A stretch of 19,522 bases of DNA from assembly GCA_050010255.1 (NCBI GenBank), contig JBEKLJ010000038.1, forward strand, positions 1-19,522. The letters are read 5' to 3'. The DNA comes from JBEKLJ01 sp050010255 (GTDB lineage: Bacteria; Acidobacteriota; Terriglobia; Bryobacterales; Bryobacteraceae). The notes under the pieces were generated by a model that saw nothing but the letters and a program-made list of their open reading frames with translations, did no database searches and was not told the DNA's origin. Below are positions 7,752 through 14,679 of this stretch, one piece after another. Positions within the stretch are counted from its first letter, which is position 1. Every line of letters starts with the position of its first letter. Position numbers and translations under genes: made by a program.

Positions 7752-9280
7752 GAGGCGTGAGGCCGCTCCTCGACCGGGTCCGGGCCAACCCGCTGCTCGT
7801 CTTCCTTCCCCTGCAGGCCGCGCTGCTGTTCTGGCAGCTCGACCTGCTGCCCGCCTGGACGGACGAAACCACCACTCTCACGGTCGCCTTGCAGCCGGCC
7901 GGTGACATTCCGGCGCTGCTGCTGCGCGACATACACCCGCCGCTGTACTACCTGCTGGCGCATTGGTGGCTCGCCCTGCCGCTCGCCGGGAGTGCGCTGG
8001 CTCGCGCGCGGGCGCTGTCGGGGCTCTGGTTGATCGCCGCCACGCTGGTGATCTGGGTGCTCTGGGCTCGCAACGAGGAGGCCGGGGTCCCCCGCAGCCG
8101 GCGATGGTGGTTCGCGGCGCTGTGGGCGTTGTCGCCCTCCCTGCTGCTGTACTCGCGGATGGCGCGCTCCTACTCCATGCAGCTTTGCCTGGCGGCGGTG
8201 GCGCTCTACGCGGGGATGCAGCTTCTGCGGAAGCCCGGCGCGCTGCGCCGGCAACTGCTCTTTGTTCTGACCCTGACGGCTCTGCTGTACACGCACTACG
8301 CCCCGGGCGGCGCTGTCTTCGCCGGCGTGGCGGGGGTGCTGCTGTGGCGGGCGTTGCGGGGTCGGGAGTGGAGGCTGCTCGGCCCCCTGGCGCTGATTAG
8401 CGCGGCCTCCGTGCTCGCCTACCTGCCATGGCTGGTGATGCTGGAAACGGCGCTGTCGCGATGGTCGGTGGGCCACGGGTACGCCTTGACGGGGAACGGC
8501 GCGCTCGAACACGTCCTGAGGCTGGGCTACCTGTTCGTTTCCTTCACTTGGGGCGAGGTGCTCGGAGTGCCCGCGTTCGTGCTCGCCGTGGCGGTTTCGC
8601 CGCTGGTGCTGTGGGTGTTCTGGGAAGGGCTGCGCACCCGGCCGGCATGGCTGGCCGTCGCCGTGGCCACCGCGGTGGTGGGCTACATCGGCGTCACCCG
8701 CTGGGTGTCCTTTCCCTTCACCCCCTCGCGGCTGCTGTTTCTCTACCCCTTGTGCCTGCTGCTGCTGGTGCGCGGGGCCTCGCGCTCGCCTCGGGCGGGC
8801 GCCCTGGCCTGCGCCGCTATGCTGGGCGTCTCGGTTGTGGGGCTGCCGGACTACTTTCGCAGGCAGAACTTCCTGAACCAGGGGTTTACGGCGCCGGTCG
8901 ATGAGATCGCCGCGCTCATCAACCGCTGTGGCGCGCCCGGCGAGCTGGTCGTCCTGGACGGCTACAATTCCGACGCGTACGCCATCGCGCCGCGCCTCAA
9001 GCCGAGGGCCCGCATCGTCGTCATGCTGCGGCACGTGGGCCAGGCAGACCAGGTGCGCGAGACCGAAGCCCCCCTGGTATGGTACGTCCGCAGCACTCAT
9101 GATGTCTCGCCGCGCGGTTTGAACGTAAGGCTGGAGAACGAGCTAGCCGGACGGTACCGCGTGCGGCGGCGCCTGTTTGGGCCCTACCCGGCAGTCCACC
9201 GCCTGCTAATGCGCGCCGCGGGTTGGGGGAATCCGCCCACGCATAGCTATCAGGTCCTTGAAATGCGTGCGCCGCAGTAA
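7748..9280 (+). CDS. GT-C/GT39-type polytopic membrane glycosyltransferase
   Basis: 510 residues. First hydrophobic segment about 16-34, then an extracytoplasmic loop with the acidic pair D39-E40 (AWTDETT) and the motif H63-P-P-L-Y-Y. Both are typical of ArnT/PMT-like glycosyltransferases that move a sugar from a lipid-linked donor. About nine further hydrophobic segments follow to about residue 365, then a soluble C-terminal domain of about 140 residues (ELVVLDGYNSDAYAIAPRL). The start is GTG 7748, overlapping the selA stop as GTGA and so perhaps translationally coupled; GTG 7757 is an alternative. The link to selA is probably only positional. Donor and acceptor cannot be read from sequence. 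A 575-residue antisense frame over it is a shadow. Confidence 0.85.
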   Translation: MRGVRPLLDRVRANPLLVFLPLQAALLFWQLDLLPAWTDETTTLTVALQPAGDIPALLLRDIHPPLYYLLAHWWLALPLAGSALARARALSGLWLIAATLVIWVLWARNEEAGVPRSRRWWFAALWALSPSLLLYSRMARSYSMQLCLAAVALYAGMQLLRKPGALRRQLLFVLTLTALLYTHYAPGGAVFAGVAGVLLWRALRGREWRLLGPLALISAASVLAYLPWLVMLETALSRWSVGHGYALTGNGALEHVLRLGYLFVSFTWGEVLGVPAFVLAVAVSPLVLWVFWEGLRTRPAWLAVAVATAVVGYIGVTRWVSFPFTPSRLLFLYPLCLLLLVRGASRSPRAGALACAAMLGVSVVGLPDYFRRQNFLNQGFTAPVDEIAALINRCGAPGELVVLDGYNSDAYAIAPRLKPRARIVVMLRHVGQADQVRETEAPLVWYVRSTHDVSPRGLNVRLENELAGRYRVRRRLFGPYPAVHRLLMRAAGWGNPPTHSYQVLEMRAPQ

Positions 9281-9286
9281 GTTGCC

Positions 9287-9305
9287 GGTGGGGAATGCGG
9301 GCTAA
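9287..9305 (+). repeat. Copy of the dispersed 19-bp motif at a convergent gene end
   Basis: GGTGGGGAATGCGGGCTAA, identical to the 14661-14679 copy at 16 of 19 positions. It fills almost the whole 21-nt gap between the glycosyltransferase stop and the efp stop. The CTA at 9302-9304 is the efp TAG stop codon read on the other strand. Confidence 0.5.
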
Positions 9306-9859
9306 GCGCGCTCTTGGTACGTGCCTTCGGCGGTCGAGACGCGGATCTTCTCCCCGGGGCTGATGAACGGCGGCACCTGGACCACCAGGCCGGTTTCGAG
9401 CTTGGCCGGCTTGGTTACGTTCGAAACCGTCGAGCCGCGCAGGCTGGGCTCGGTCTCGACCACCGTCAGGTCCACGGTGGCCGGCAGCTCGACGCTGATC
9501 GGCTTGCCCTCGTAGAACTCGACCTTGACCTCAAGCTGCGGCACCAGGTACTGGATCGCATCCCCCAGGATCTCCCGGGTGAGGTGCGTCTGCTCGAACG
9601 TCGCGGAGTTCATGAAGTGGTAAGACTCACCGTCGTCGTAGAGATACTCCATGGTTTGCTCATCCAGCGCGGCGCGCTCCACCCGGTCCTCCGAGGAGAA
9701 CCGGTGCTCCATCATCGTCCCGCTGCGGAGGTTGCGTATCTTGGCCTGCACGAAGCCGCGAAGGTTGCCCGGCGTGCGGTGGAAGACGCTGAAAATCGAG
9801 TACAGTTCCTGGTTGAACTTGATCACCATTCCCGGGCGCATCTGGGTAGCAGCAATCAT
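9302..9859 (-). CDS. efp: Translation elongation factor P
   Basis: 185 residues, the usual length. EF-P binds near the ribosomal E site and relieves stalling at proline runs. The three beta-barrel domains are recognisable: KOW-like N-terminal (1-65, with TPGNLRGFVQAKIRNLRSG), the middle OB domain (FSSEDRVERAALDEQTMEYLY...), and the C-terminal OB domain with VTKPAKLETGLVVQVPPFI and GEKIRVST. In E. coli the modified Lys34 lies in P-G-K-G. Here the same position is N32 (P30-G31-N32-L33-R34), so the EpmA beta-lysylation target is absent and the EarP-type arginine is not in the standard place. I recall the same loop in other Acidobacteria. It has a possible Shine-Dalgarno (AGGGAG) about 13 nt upstream and is divergent from the oxidoreductase gene. 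Its stop codon lies in a 19-bp motif copy. Confidence 0.96.
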   Translation of the reverse strand: MIAATQMRPGMVIKFNQELYSIFSVFHRTPGNLRGFVQAKIRNLRSGTMMEHRFSSEDRVERAALDEQTMEYLYDDGESYHFMNSATFEQTHLTREILGDAIQYLVPQLEVKVEFYEGKPISVELPATVDLTVVETEPSLRGSTVSNVTKPAKLETGLVVQVPPFISPGEKIRVSTAEGTYQERA

Positions 9860-9903
9860 GGGCGAGGAGGCTCCCTAACAGGCTGAATTCAAGGTAGATG
9901 CCC

Positions 9904-9909
9904 ATTGTA
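9904..9909 (-). promoter_or_regulatory. Candidate -10 box for efp, TACAAT
   Basis: TACAAT on the minus strand, 45-50 nt upstream of the efp ATG. No good -35 is visible at 16-18 nt, so this is weak. It overlaps one arm of an 8-bp inverted repeat. Confidence 0.3.
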
Positions 9910-9958
9910 GCAGAACGCGGCTGGGGATCTGTGGCTGGTTACGCGCCAGTTGCTACAA
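9905..9958. repeat. 8-bp inverted repeat between efp and the oxidoreductase gene
   Basis: TTGTAGCA at 9905-9912 and TGCTACAA at 9951-9958 are perfect inverted copies, 38 nt apart. Each arm carries an outward-facing TACAA, so it may be a symmetric operator or a coincidence of two -10-like boxes. The remaining part up to 10050 shows TATAGAAT at 9990-9997 without a -35. Confidence 0.3.
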
Positions 9959-10050
9959 GCCGCCTCGGAGAGACGGTCCCGTGATCAGGTATAGAATGTT
10001 CCTTTGACCGCCACGGTGTCTCGCGTGGCAGGGGAAGGGATTCTAGACTT

Positions 10051-11367
10051 ATGAATCGCAGGGATTTTCTGAAGGGGGCCACCGGCGCCGGGGCGACCCT
10101 CGGGCTGGCGAGCCGGGCATTTGCCGTCGGAACCGGCGGCCGGGTGATCGGCGCGAACGACCGCATCCAGGTGGGCGTGATAGGCGTCGGCGGGCGCGGC
10201 ACTTACGTCGGCAACGTGTTTGCCGAGGTCGGCAAGGCCGACAACTCCTGCCGGATCGTCGCGGTCTCGGATGTCTACCAGAAGCGCGTCACCGAGAACA
10301 AGGCCAAGCTCAACTGCGAGGGTTATCTCGACTACCGCGAGATTATCCAGCGGGATGACATCGACGGGGTGATCGTCGCCACTCCGGACCACTGGCATGC
10401 TCGAATAGCCCTGGAGGCGATCGAGAAGGGCAAGGACGTCTACCTCGAGAAGCCGATGGTCCACACCATCGAGGAGGTGAAGCAGATCCTGGCCGCCGTC
10501 CGCGAGAGCAAGCGGGTGGTCCAGGTCGGCTCGCAGACCACCTCCGGCCAGCAATGGTGGAAGGCCAAGAGGGCCATCGCCGACGGCGCGATCGGCGAGA
10601 TGATCATGAGCCAGGGGTCCTACCATCGCAACTCGATCGAGGGCGAGTGGAACTGGCCGATCGAGGCCGGGGCCGGCCCGGACAAGAAGGGCGACGACTA
10701 CGTGGACTGGAAGACCTGGTTGGGACCGGCGCCCGAGCGCCCCTGGGATCCCGACCGGTTTTTCCGCTTCCGCAAGTTCTGGGACTACTCGGGCGGCATC
10801 GCCACTGACCTGTTCTTCCACGTGGCTGCGCCGATGAACGTCTGCTGGCCCGAGCCGCAGTTCCCAGCCAAGGTCATGGGCAGCGGCGGCATTTACGTGT
10901 TCAAGGACACGCGCGAGGTGCCGGACACATTCCACCTGTTGGCCGAATACGCCCGAGGCCACTCGGTCGTGCTGACTTCCTCGATGGCGAACGGACAGCA
11001 CATCCCGGGCCTGATCCGCGGGCACAAGGGCAGCATCATCATGGTGGACCACGGGATGTTCGAGGCGCCGACCGACCACATCACCCTCAAGCCGGAAGCG
11101 CCGGTGGTCAAGGACGACGAGGCCTACAAGACCAGGTTCGGACTCGATCCGCTCGAGATTTCGGTGGACAAGCAGGACGTCATGTATGACCACGTGCGGA
11201 ACTTCCTCCAGTCGATGCGCACCCGCGAGAAGCCCACACTCGACGTCGAGACCGCGGCGCGCGCCCAGGTGCTCATCACCATGGCCGTGATGTCCTACCG
11301 CCAGGGCAAGGTCCTCTACTTCGACGAGAAGAACTTGACGGTCGCGGACACGCCGCCAGGGCCCTGA
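10051..11367 (+). CDS. Tat-exported Gfo/Idh/MocA family oxidoreductase
   Basis: 438 residues. The N-terminus MNRRDFLKGATGAGATLGLA is a twin-arginine signal (R3-R4), so the protein is probably exported folded to the periplasm with its nicotinamide cofactor. The Rossmann glycine motif VGVIGVGGRG is at 41-50, the dinucleotide-binding half runs to about 165, the family motif E133-K134-P135 is present with K134 as the likely catalytic lysine, and GSQTTS follows. The C-terminal substrate domain has the WNWPIEAGAG, GLDPLEISVDKQDVMYDHVRNFLQSMRTREKPT pieces seen in the many acidobacterial and planctomycete homologues. Substrate unknown, likely a sugar or sugar alcohol. A purine-rich GGGGAAGGG lies about 15 nt before the ATG. 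It is a single gene: 144 nt to cdaA. Confidence 0.92.
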   Translation: MNRRDFLKGATGAGATLGLASRAFAVGTGGRVIGANDRIQVGVIGVGGRGTYVGNVFAEVGKADNSCRIVAVSDVYQKRVTENKAKLNCEGYLDYREIIQRDDIDGVIVATPDHWHARIALEAIEKGKDVYLEKPMVHTIEEVKQILAAVRESKRVVQVGSQTTSGQQWWKAKRAIADGAIGEMIMSQGSYHRNSIEGEWNWPIEAGAGPDKKGDDYVDWKTWLGPAPERPWDPDRFFRFRKFWDYSGGIATDLFFHVAAPMNVCWPEPQFPAKVMGSGGIYVFKDTREVPDTFHLLAEYARGHSVVLTSSMANGQHIPGLIRGHKGSIIMVDHGMFEAPTDHITLKPEAPVVKDDEAYKTRFGLDPLEISVDKQDVMYDHVRNFLQSMRTREKPTLDVETAARAQVLITMAVMSYRQGKVLYFDEKNLTVADTPPGP

Positions 11368-11511
11368 GGGCCGCCTTCTCGGTGCCACGCGACTGCTGCG
11401 GCGGGGCGGGTGCGGGATTTGCCCTTTTGCCCCTCTTGAATGTCGCCCTCAGCCCGGCGGCCTTGCGATAATGAGGTACGCAGCCGCGGTTGGCGGTTGC
11501 TGAGCCAGACG

Positions 11512-12381
11512 ATGCCCGCATCCCTCTTGCCACTGACGAACTGGGTTCCAAAGCTTACTCTCACTGCGGTCATCGACATCCTGGTCGTGGCCTTCCTGAT
11601 TTACCAGCTCATCCTGGTGGTGAAGGGCACCCGCGCGGCGCAGGTGCTCCTGGGCCTCGGGGTCCTGCTGCTGGTTTACGCGGTTGCGGTTTGGGCGGGC
11701 CTGGAGCTGCTAGTGGCGATCCTCGCCGCGGCCGCCCCTTACACGGCCATAGCCGTGATCGTGCTTTTCCAGGCGGAGATCCGGCGGGCGCTGGCGCGAA
11801 TCGGCCGGCGCCGCTGGCTCGGCCTGGGCGGGAGCCTCCAGCGGCGCGAATCCGCGGATGACATCCTTCTGGCGCTCGGCCGGATGGCACAACAGAAGAT
11901 TGGCGCGCTGATCGCGCTGGAGCGCGACACCGGCCTGCGGACCTTTGTCGAAAGCGGCGTGGCGCTGAACGCAAACCTCTCGCGGGACCTGCTGCTCTCT
12001 ATCTTCCAGCCCGGCGGAGCTTTGCATGACGGCGCAGTGATCGTCCAGGGTGACCGGGTGGCCGCCGCGGCGTGCTTCCTGCCGTTGAGCATGAACCCGT
12101 TGCTGGCGCGCAAGCTGGGCACGCGGCACCGGGCCGCCGTTGGGATCACCGAAGAGGCCGACTGCCTGGCGCTGGTGGTTTCCGAGGAGACGGGGCGAAT
12201 TTCCTTGGCGGCCTTCGGTGAGCTGGAGTCGGATGTCTCCTTGAGCCGGGTGGCCGAGCGTCTGGCCAAGCACTTCGGCCGCAAGCGGCGCGAGGACCGG
12301 GAACCGGCGCTGCGCGAGCCGGGCTGGGATGCCGGGACGGCCGACGCCGGGGAGAGATCCCCGGGGGCGGGGCCACGATGA
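11512..12381 (+). CDS. cdaA: Membrane diadenylate cyclase (c-di-AMP synthase)
   Basis: Makes the second messenger c-di-AMP from two ATP at the membrane. 289 residues from ATG 11512. The open frame extends to 11440 but the extra 24 residues are polar and unlike the family. Three hydrophobic segments occupy about 10-90 (VIDILVVAFLIYQLILVV, VLLGLGVLLLVYAVAVWAG, AAPYTAIAVIVLFQAEIRRAL), followed by the DAC domain with D173-G-A (LHDGAVIV) and R205-H-R (GTRHRAA), both catalytic motifs intact. The last 40 residues are a charged, probably disordered tail. The ATG of cdaR overlaps its stop (ATGA), pointing to coupled translation. No convincing promoter is visible in the 144-nt gap upstream (11368-11511); GATAAT at 11467-11472 lacks a -35. 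Confidence 0.95.
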   Translation: MPASLLPLTNWVPKLTLTAVIDILVVAFLIYQLILVVKGTRAAQVLLGLGVLLLVYAVAVWAGLELLVAILAAAAPYTAIAVIVLFQAEIRRALARIGRRRWLGLGGSLQRRESADDILLALGRMAQQKIGALIALERDTGLRTFVESGVALNANLSRDLLLSIFQPGGALHDGAVIVQGDRVAAAACFLPLSMNPLLARKLGTRHRAAVGITEEADCLALVVSEETGRISLAAFGELESDVSLSRVAERLAKHFGRKRREDREPALREPGWDAGTADAGERSPGAGPR

Positions 12382-13028
12382 ACCGGCAGGCTTGGGAGAA
12401 GCTGGCCTTGCGGGTGGCGGCCCTGGCCGCGGCATTCGTGCTTTGGCTGATCTTCGTGCGCAGCCCCGAGTTGACCATGTCGGTCGGCCTTCCCATCCAG
12501 TGCGAGAACGCGCCCTCGGATCTGGAGGTGAGTTGGGAAGCGCCGCGGCGCGTCGAGGTCGAGATCAGCGGGCCGAAGGCCCGGCTGCGCCGGCTGGATC
12601 TCTCCGGCAGGGCGGTGGTGCTGGACTTGGCTGGGGTGCAGGCGCCGGGCGAGCGAACCTTCCTGATTGACCGCCGGCAGATCGACCTGCCGGGGGGCGT
12701 GCGCGTGATTCGCGTGGTGCCGGCCCAGGTGCGCTTGCGCTTCGAGCCCCGCGGGACCGCGAACGCCGCCGTGAAAGTGCGTTTTCTGACGGACCCGCCG
12801 CCGGGATACCGCGTGGTGGCCGCCGAAGCCCGGCCGGGCGTGTTGAAGATCGCCGGCCCCGAGAGCCGCGTGAGACAGATCGCCTGGGTCGAGACCGACC
12901 CGCTGGATGTGTCCCGCGTCCTGGGCAGCGCGAAGTTTCAGGTCTCCGCGTTCATCCCGGATCCGCAAGTGCATTTCGTGGCGTCGCCTGTGGTTGAGGT
13001 AACCGTCACCGTGGCCAAGCTCGACTAG
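12378..13028 (+). CDS. cdaR: YbbR-domain protein, CdaA regulator
   Basis: 216 residues. One N-terminal membrane anchor (about 10-27, VAALAAAFVLWLIFV) is followed by extracytoplasmic YbbR-like beta repeats (about 30-120 and 130-212, e.g. PRRVEVEISGPKARLRRLD, GVLKIAGPESRVRQIAWVETD). Firmicute CdaR binds CdaA and tunes c-di-AMP synthesis; only two repeats are evident here, fewer than in Bacillus. Order cdaA-cdaR-glmM matches the conserved operon, which supports the call. The stop TAG (13026-13028) lies inside the left end of the palindromic element 13025-13203, so the element may have supplied the stop codon and cut off or replaced the last residues. Confidence 0.9.
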   Translation: MNRQAWEKLALRVAALAAAFVLWLIFVRSPELTMSVGLPIQCENAPSDLEVSWEAPRRVEVEISGPKARLRRLDLSGRAVVLDLAGVQAPGERTFLIDRRQIDLPGGVRVIRVVPAQVRLRFEPRGTANAAVKVRFLTDPPPGYRVVAAEARPGVLKIAGPESRVRQIAWVETDPLDVSRVLGSAKFQVSAFIPDPQVHFVASPVVEVTVTVAKLD

Positions 13029-13203
13029 CCCGATCTCCTCACACCGTTCGAAGCGAGGCGCCGCGCGAGGCCGGCAGATTCAAGGCGCGCGACGGGGTGA
13101 GCCCGCAGGTCCGTAACGGATTGAGGACTCACCCCGAGCGCAACGCAGAAGATGCCGGCCTCCCGCAAGCCGCAGCCGAAGGCGTGTGAGAAGATCGGGC
13201 TAG
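13025..13203. repeat. 179-bp nested palindromic element between cdaR and glmM (MITE/REP-like or structured leader RNA)
   Basis: Terminal inverted repeats 13025-13044 and 13184-13203 match at 19 of 20 positions and both end in CTAG. Next inwards TTCG 13047-13050 pairs with CGAA 13177-13180. Then GCG-C-GAGGCCGGCA (13063-13076) pairs with TGCCGGCCTC-C-CGC (13153-13166), 13 pairs with one C.C mismatch. Then GCGC 13087-13090 pairs with GCGC 13138-13141, and the perfect 9-bp stem CGGGGTGAG 13093-13101 pairs with CTCACCCCG 13128-13136. The apex has TCCG-TAA-CGGA (13110-13120). Such end-to-end symmetry exceeds what a terminator needs. It contains no transposase gene, so if mobile it is non-autonomous. 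It interrupts an operon that is usually tight. It would be transcribed with cdaR-glmM and could also act in RNA. Confidence 0.7.
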
Positions 13204-13208
13204 GGAGG
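13202..13208 (+). promoter_or_regulatory. Shine-Dalgarno of glmM
   Basis: AGGGAGG, 11 nt before ATG 13220. It overlaps the last two bases of the palindromic element, so folding of the element could change access to this site. Confidence 0.6.
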
Positions 13209-13219
13209 CGCCGTTTCCG

Positions 13220-14572
13220 ATGGCGGGGCGACTGTTCGGCACTGACGGCCTGCGGGGGCTGGCCGGGGAATTCCCACTGGATTCGAAGACCGTGCATGCG
13301 CTGGGGATGGCGCTGGGGAGCGTGGCCGTGCGGCTGGCGGCGCAGCCCGAGGTCGTCCTCGGCATGGACACCCGCGAGTCCGGCCCCTGGATCGCCGCGC
13401 AGGTGGCTGGCGGCCTGAGCCGCCGCGGCGTGCGCGTGCGCTTCGCCGGGGTCGCCACGACGCCCGGCGTGGCCTATCTGACGCGGACCAACTCCTTCGT
13501 CGCCGGGGTGATGATCTCGGCGTCCCACAACCCCTACCGCGACAACGGCATCAAGATCTTCGGCCACTCCGGCTACAAGCTGCCCGATGCCGAGGAACAG
13601 GTCATCGAGCAGGAGATGTTTGCCCTGCTGGAAAGCGGCCTGGAGCCGGTTCCGTTCCCGCTGGCGGTAGACCCGAGTCTCGACCGCCACTATGTCGATT
13701 TCCTGGTCTCGACCATGGAGCGGCGGTTGGAGGGACTGCAAGTCATCGTCGATTGCGCCAATGGCGCCGCTAGTGCGCTCGCGCCGGGCCTGCTCGCGAG
13801 CCTGGGCGCCCGTGTGAGGGCCATGGGCTGCGCTCCCGACGGCCGCAACATCAACCTGGGCTGCGGCACGCTGCATGTCGAGGGGCTGCGCGAGCGGGTC
13901 CTGGCGGAGGGCGCGGACCTCGGCGTGGCCTTCGACGGCGACGCCGATCGGGCGATGTTCGTTTCCCGCCGCGGCAGGATCGTGGATGGGGACGCTGTGC
14001 TGCTGATGGCGGCCCGCCGCCTGCTTGCGCTGGGGCGGCTCTCGGGACCCGGCGGCCAGCCCGTTGTGGTCGCCACGGTGATGTCCAACCTGGGCCTGGA
14101 GCGCGCCCTGACGGCGCGGGGCATCCGCTTGCTGCGGACGCCGGTCGGCGACAAGTACGTCCTCGAGGAGATGCTGCGCTCGGGCGCGGTGCTGGGCGGC
14201 GAGCAATCCGGCCACGTGATCTTCCTGGAGAGCGGCACCACCGGCGACGGCCTGCTGACCGCGCTGCGCGTCATCGAGATAATGCTCGAGCAGGGGCGGG
14301 ACCTGGACGAGCTCGCCGCCGAGCTGGAGGTCTACCCGCAGCGCCTGGTCAACGTCCGCGTGAAAGTGCGGCGGCCGCTCGAGGAGTTGCCGGCGGTCAC
14401 CGAGGCGATCCGCGCCACTGAGCTGGCCTTCGGTGAGGCCGGCCGGGTGCTCGTCCGATACTCGGGCACCGAGCCTCTGGCCCGGGTGATGGTGGAAGGC
14501 CCCGAACTGGGAGAGGTGGAAGCGGCGGCCAACCGCATCGCCGCCGCCATCGAGCGCGAGCTGGGCGCTTGA
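13220..14572 (+). CDS. glmM: Phosphoglucosamine mutase
   Basis: Cytosolic enzyme turning glucosamine-6-phosphate into glucosamine-1-phosphate for UDP-GlcNAc, peptidoglycan and lipid A synthesis. 450 residues, the normal size. The four expected sites are intact: the phosphoserine loop ISASHNPYRDNGIKIF with S102 (same number as E. coli), the magnesium loop D239-G-D241-A-D243-R, the sugar-recognition GGEQSGH, and the phosphate-binding RYSGTEPLARVM near the C-terminus. The N-terminus MAGRLFGTDGLRGLAG is a standard start, with a Shine-Dalgarno 11 nt away. It is third in the cdaA-cdaR-glmM order, but 191 nt separate it from cdaR because of the palindromic element. In Firmicutes CdaA, CdaR and GlmM interact physically; that is known there and only inferred here. 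Confidence 0.97.
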   Translation: MAGRLFGTDGLRGLAGEFPLDSKTVHALGMALGSVAVRLAAQPEVVLGMDTRESGPWIAAQVAGGLSRRGVRVRFAGVATTPGVAYLTRTNSFVAGVMISASHNPYRDNGIKIFGHSGYKLPDAEEQVIEQEMFALLESGLEPVPFPLAVDPSLDRHYVDFLVSTMERRLEGLQVIVDCANGAASALAPGLLASLGARVRAMGCAPDGRNINLGCGTLHVEGLRERVLAEGADLGVAFDGDADRAMFVSRRGRIVDGDAVLLMAARRLLALGRLSGPGGQPVVVATVMSNLGLERALTARGIRLLRTPVGDKYVLEEMLRSGAVLGGEQSGHVIFLESGTTGDGLLTALRVIEIMLEQGRDLDELAAELEVYPQRLVNVRVKVRRPLEELPAVTEAIRATELAFGEAGRVLVRYSGTEPLARVMVEGPELGEVEAAANRIAAAIERELGA

Positions 14573-14577
14573 TTCGC

Positions 14578-14611
14578 ACGTACGTACGAGCTCTATTCAA
14601 CGTACGTTCGT
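14578..14611. terminator. Inverted repeat after glmM, possible terminator
   Basis: ACGTACGTACGA (14578-14589) and ACGTACGTTCGT (14600-14611) pair at 10 of 12 positions around a 10-nt loop, starting 6 nt after the glmM stop. No T-run follows, so Rho-independent termination is doubtful. The CGTACG repeats are AT-richer than their surroundings. Confidence 0.35.
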
Positions 14612-14660
14612 TATGCCGGCCGAGGACCCGCGGCGCCGCCGCGCGCCGCAGCAGGTTGTG

Positions 14661-14679
14661 GGTGAGAAATGCGGGCTAG
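14661..14679 (+). repeat. Best copy of the dispersed 19-bp motif
   Basis: GGTGAGAAATGCGGGCTAG, used here as the reference form. Its CTA at 14676-14678 is the TAG stop codon of the small zinc-ribbon gene on the minus strand. No inverted partner is found in 14573-14660, so this is a solo end, unlike the paired ends at 13025-13203. Confidence 0.55.

Noticed and set aside
7373..9100. 575-residue minus-strand open frame
   Set aside because: Gln/Arg/His-rich shadow of the glycosyltransferase and selA.
9985..11388. 467-residue minus-strand open frame
   Set aside because: Shadow of the Gfo/Idh/MocA gene; no family features.
13063..13166. Known riboswitch (c-di-AMP, cobalamin, SAH, ZTP) or glmS ribozyme before glmM
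   Set aside because: I could not find the conserved core bases of these classes; only the stem structure is seen.
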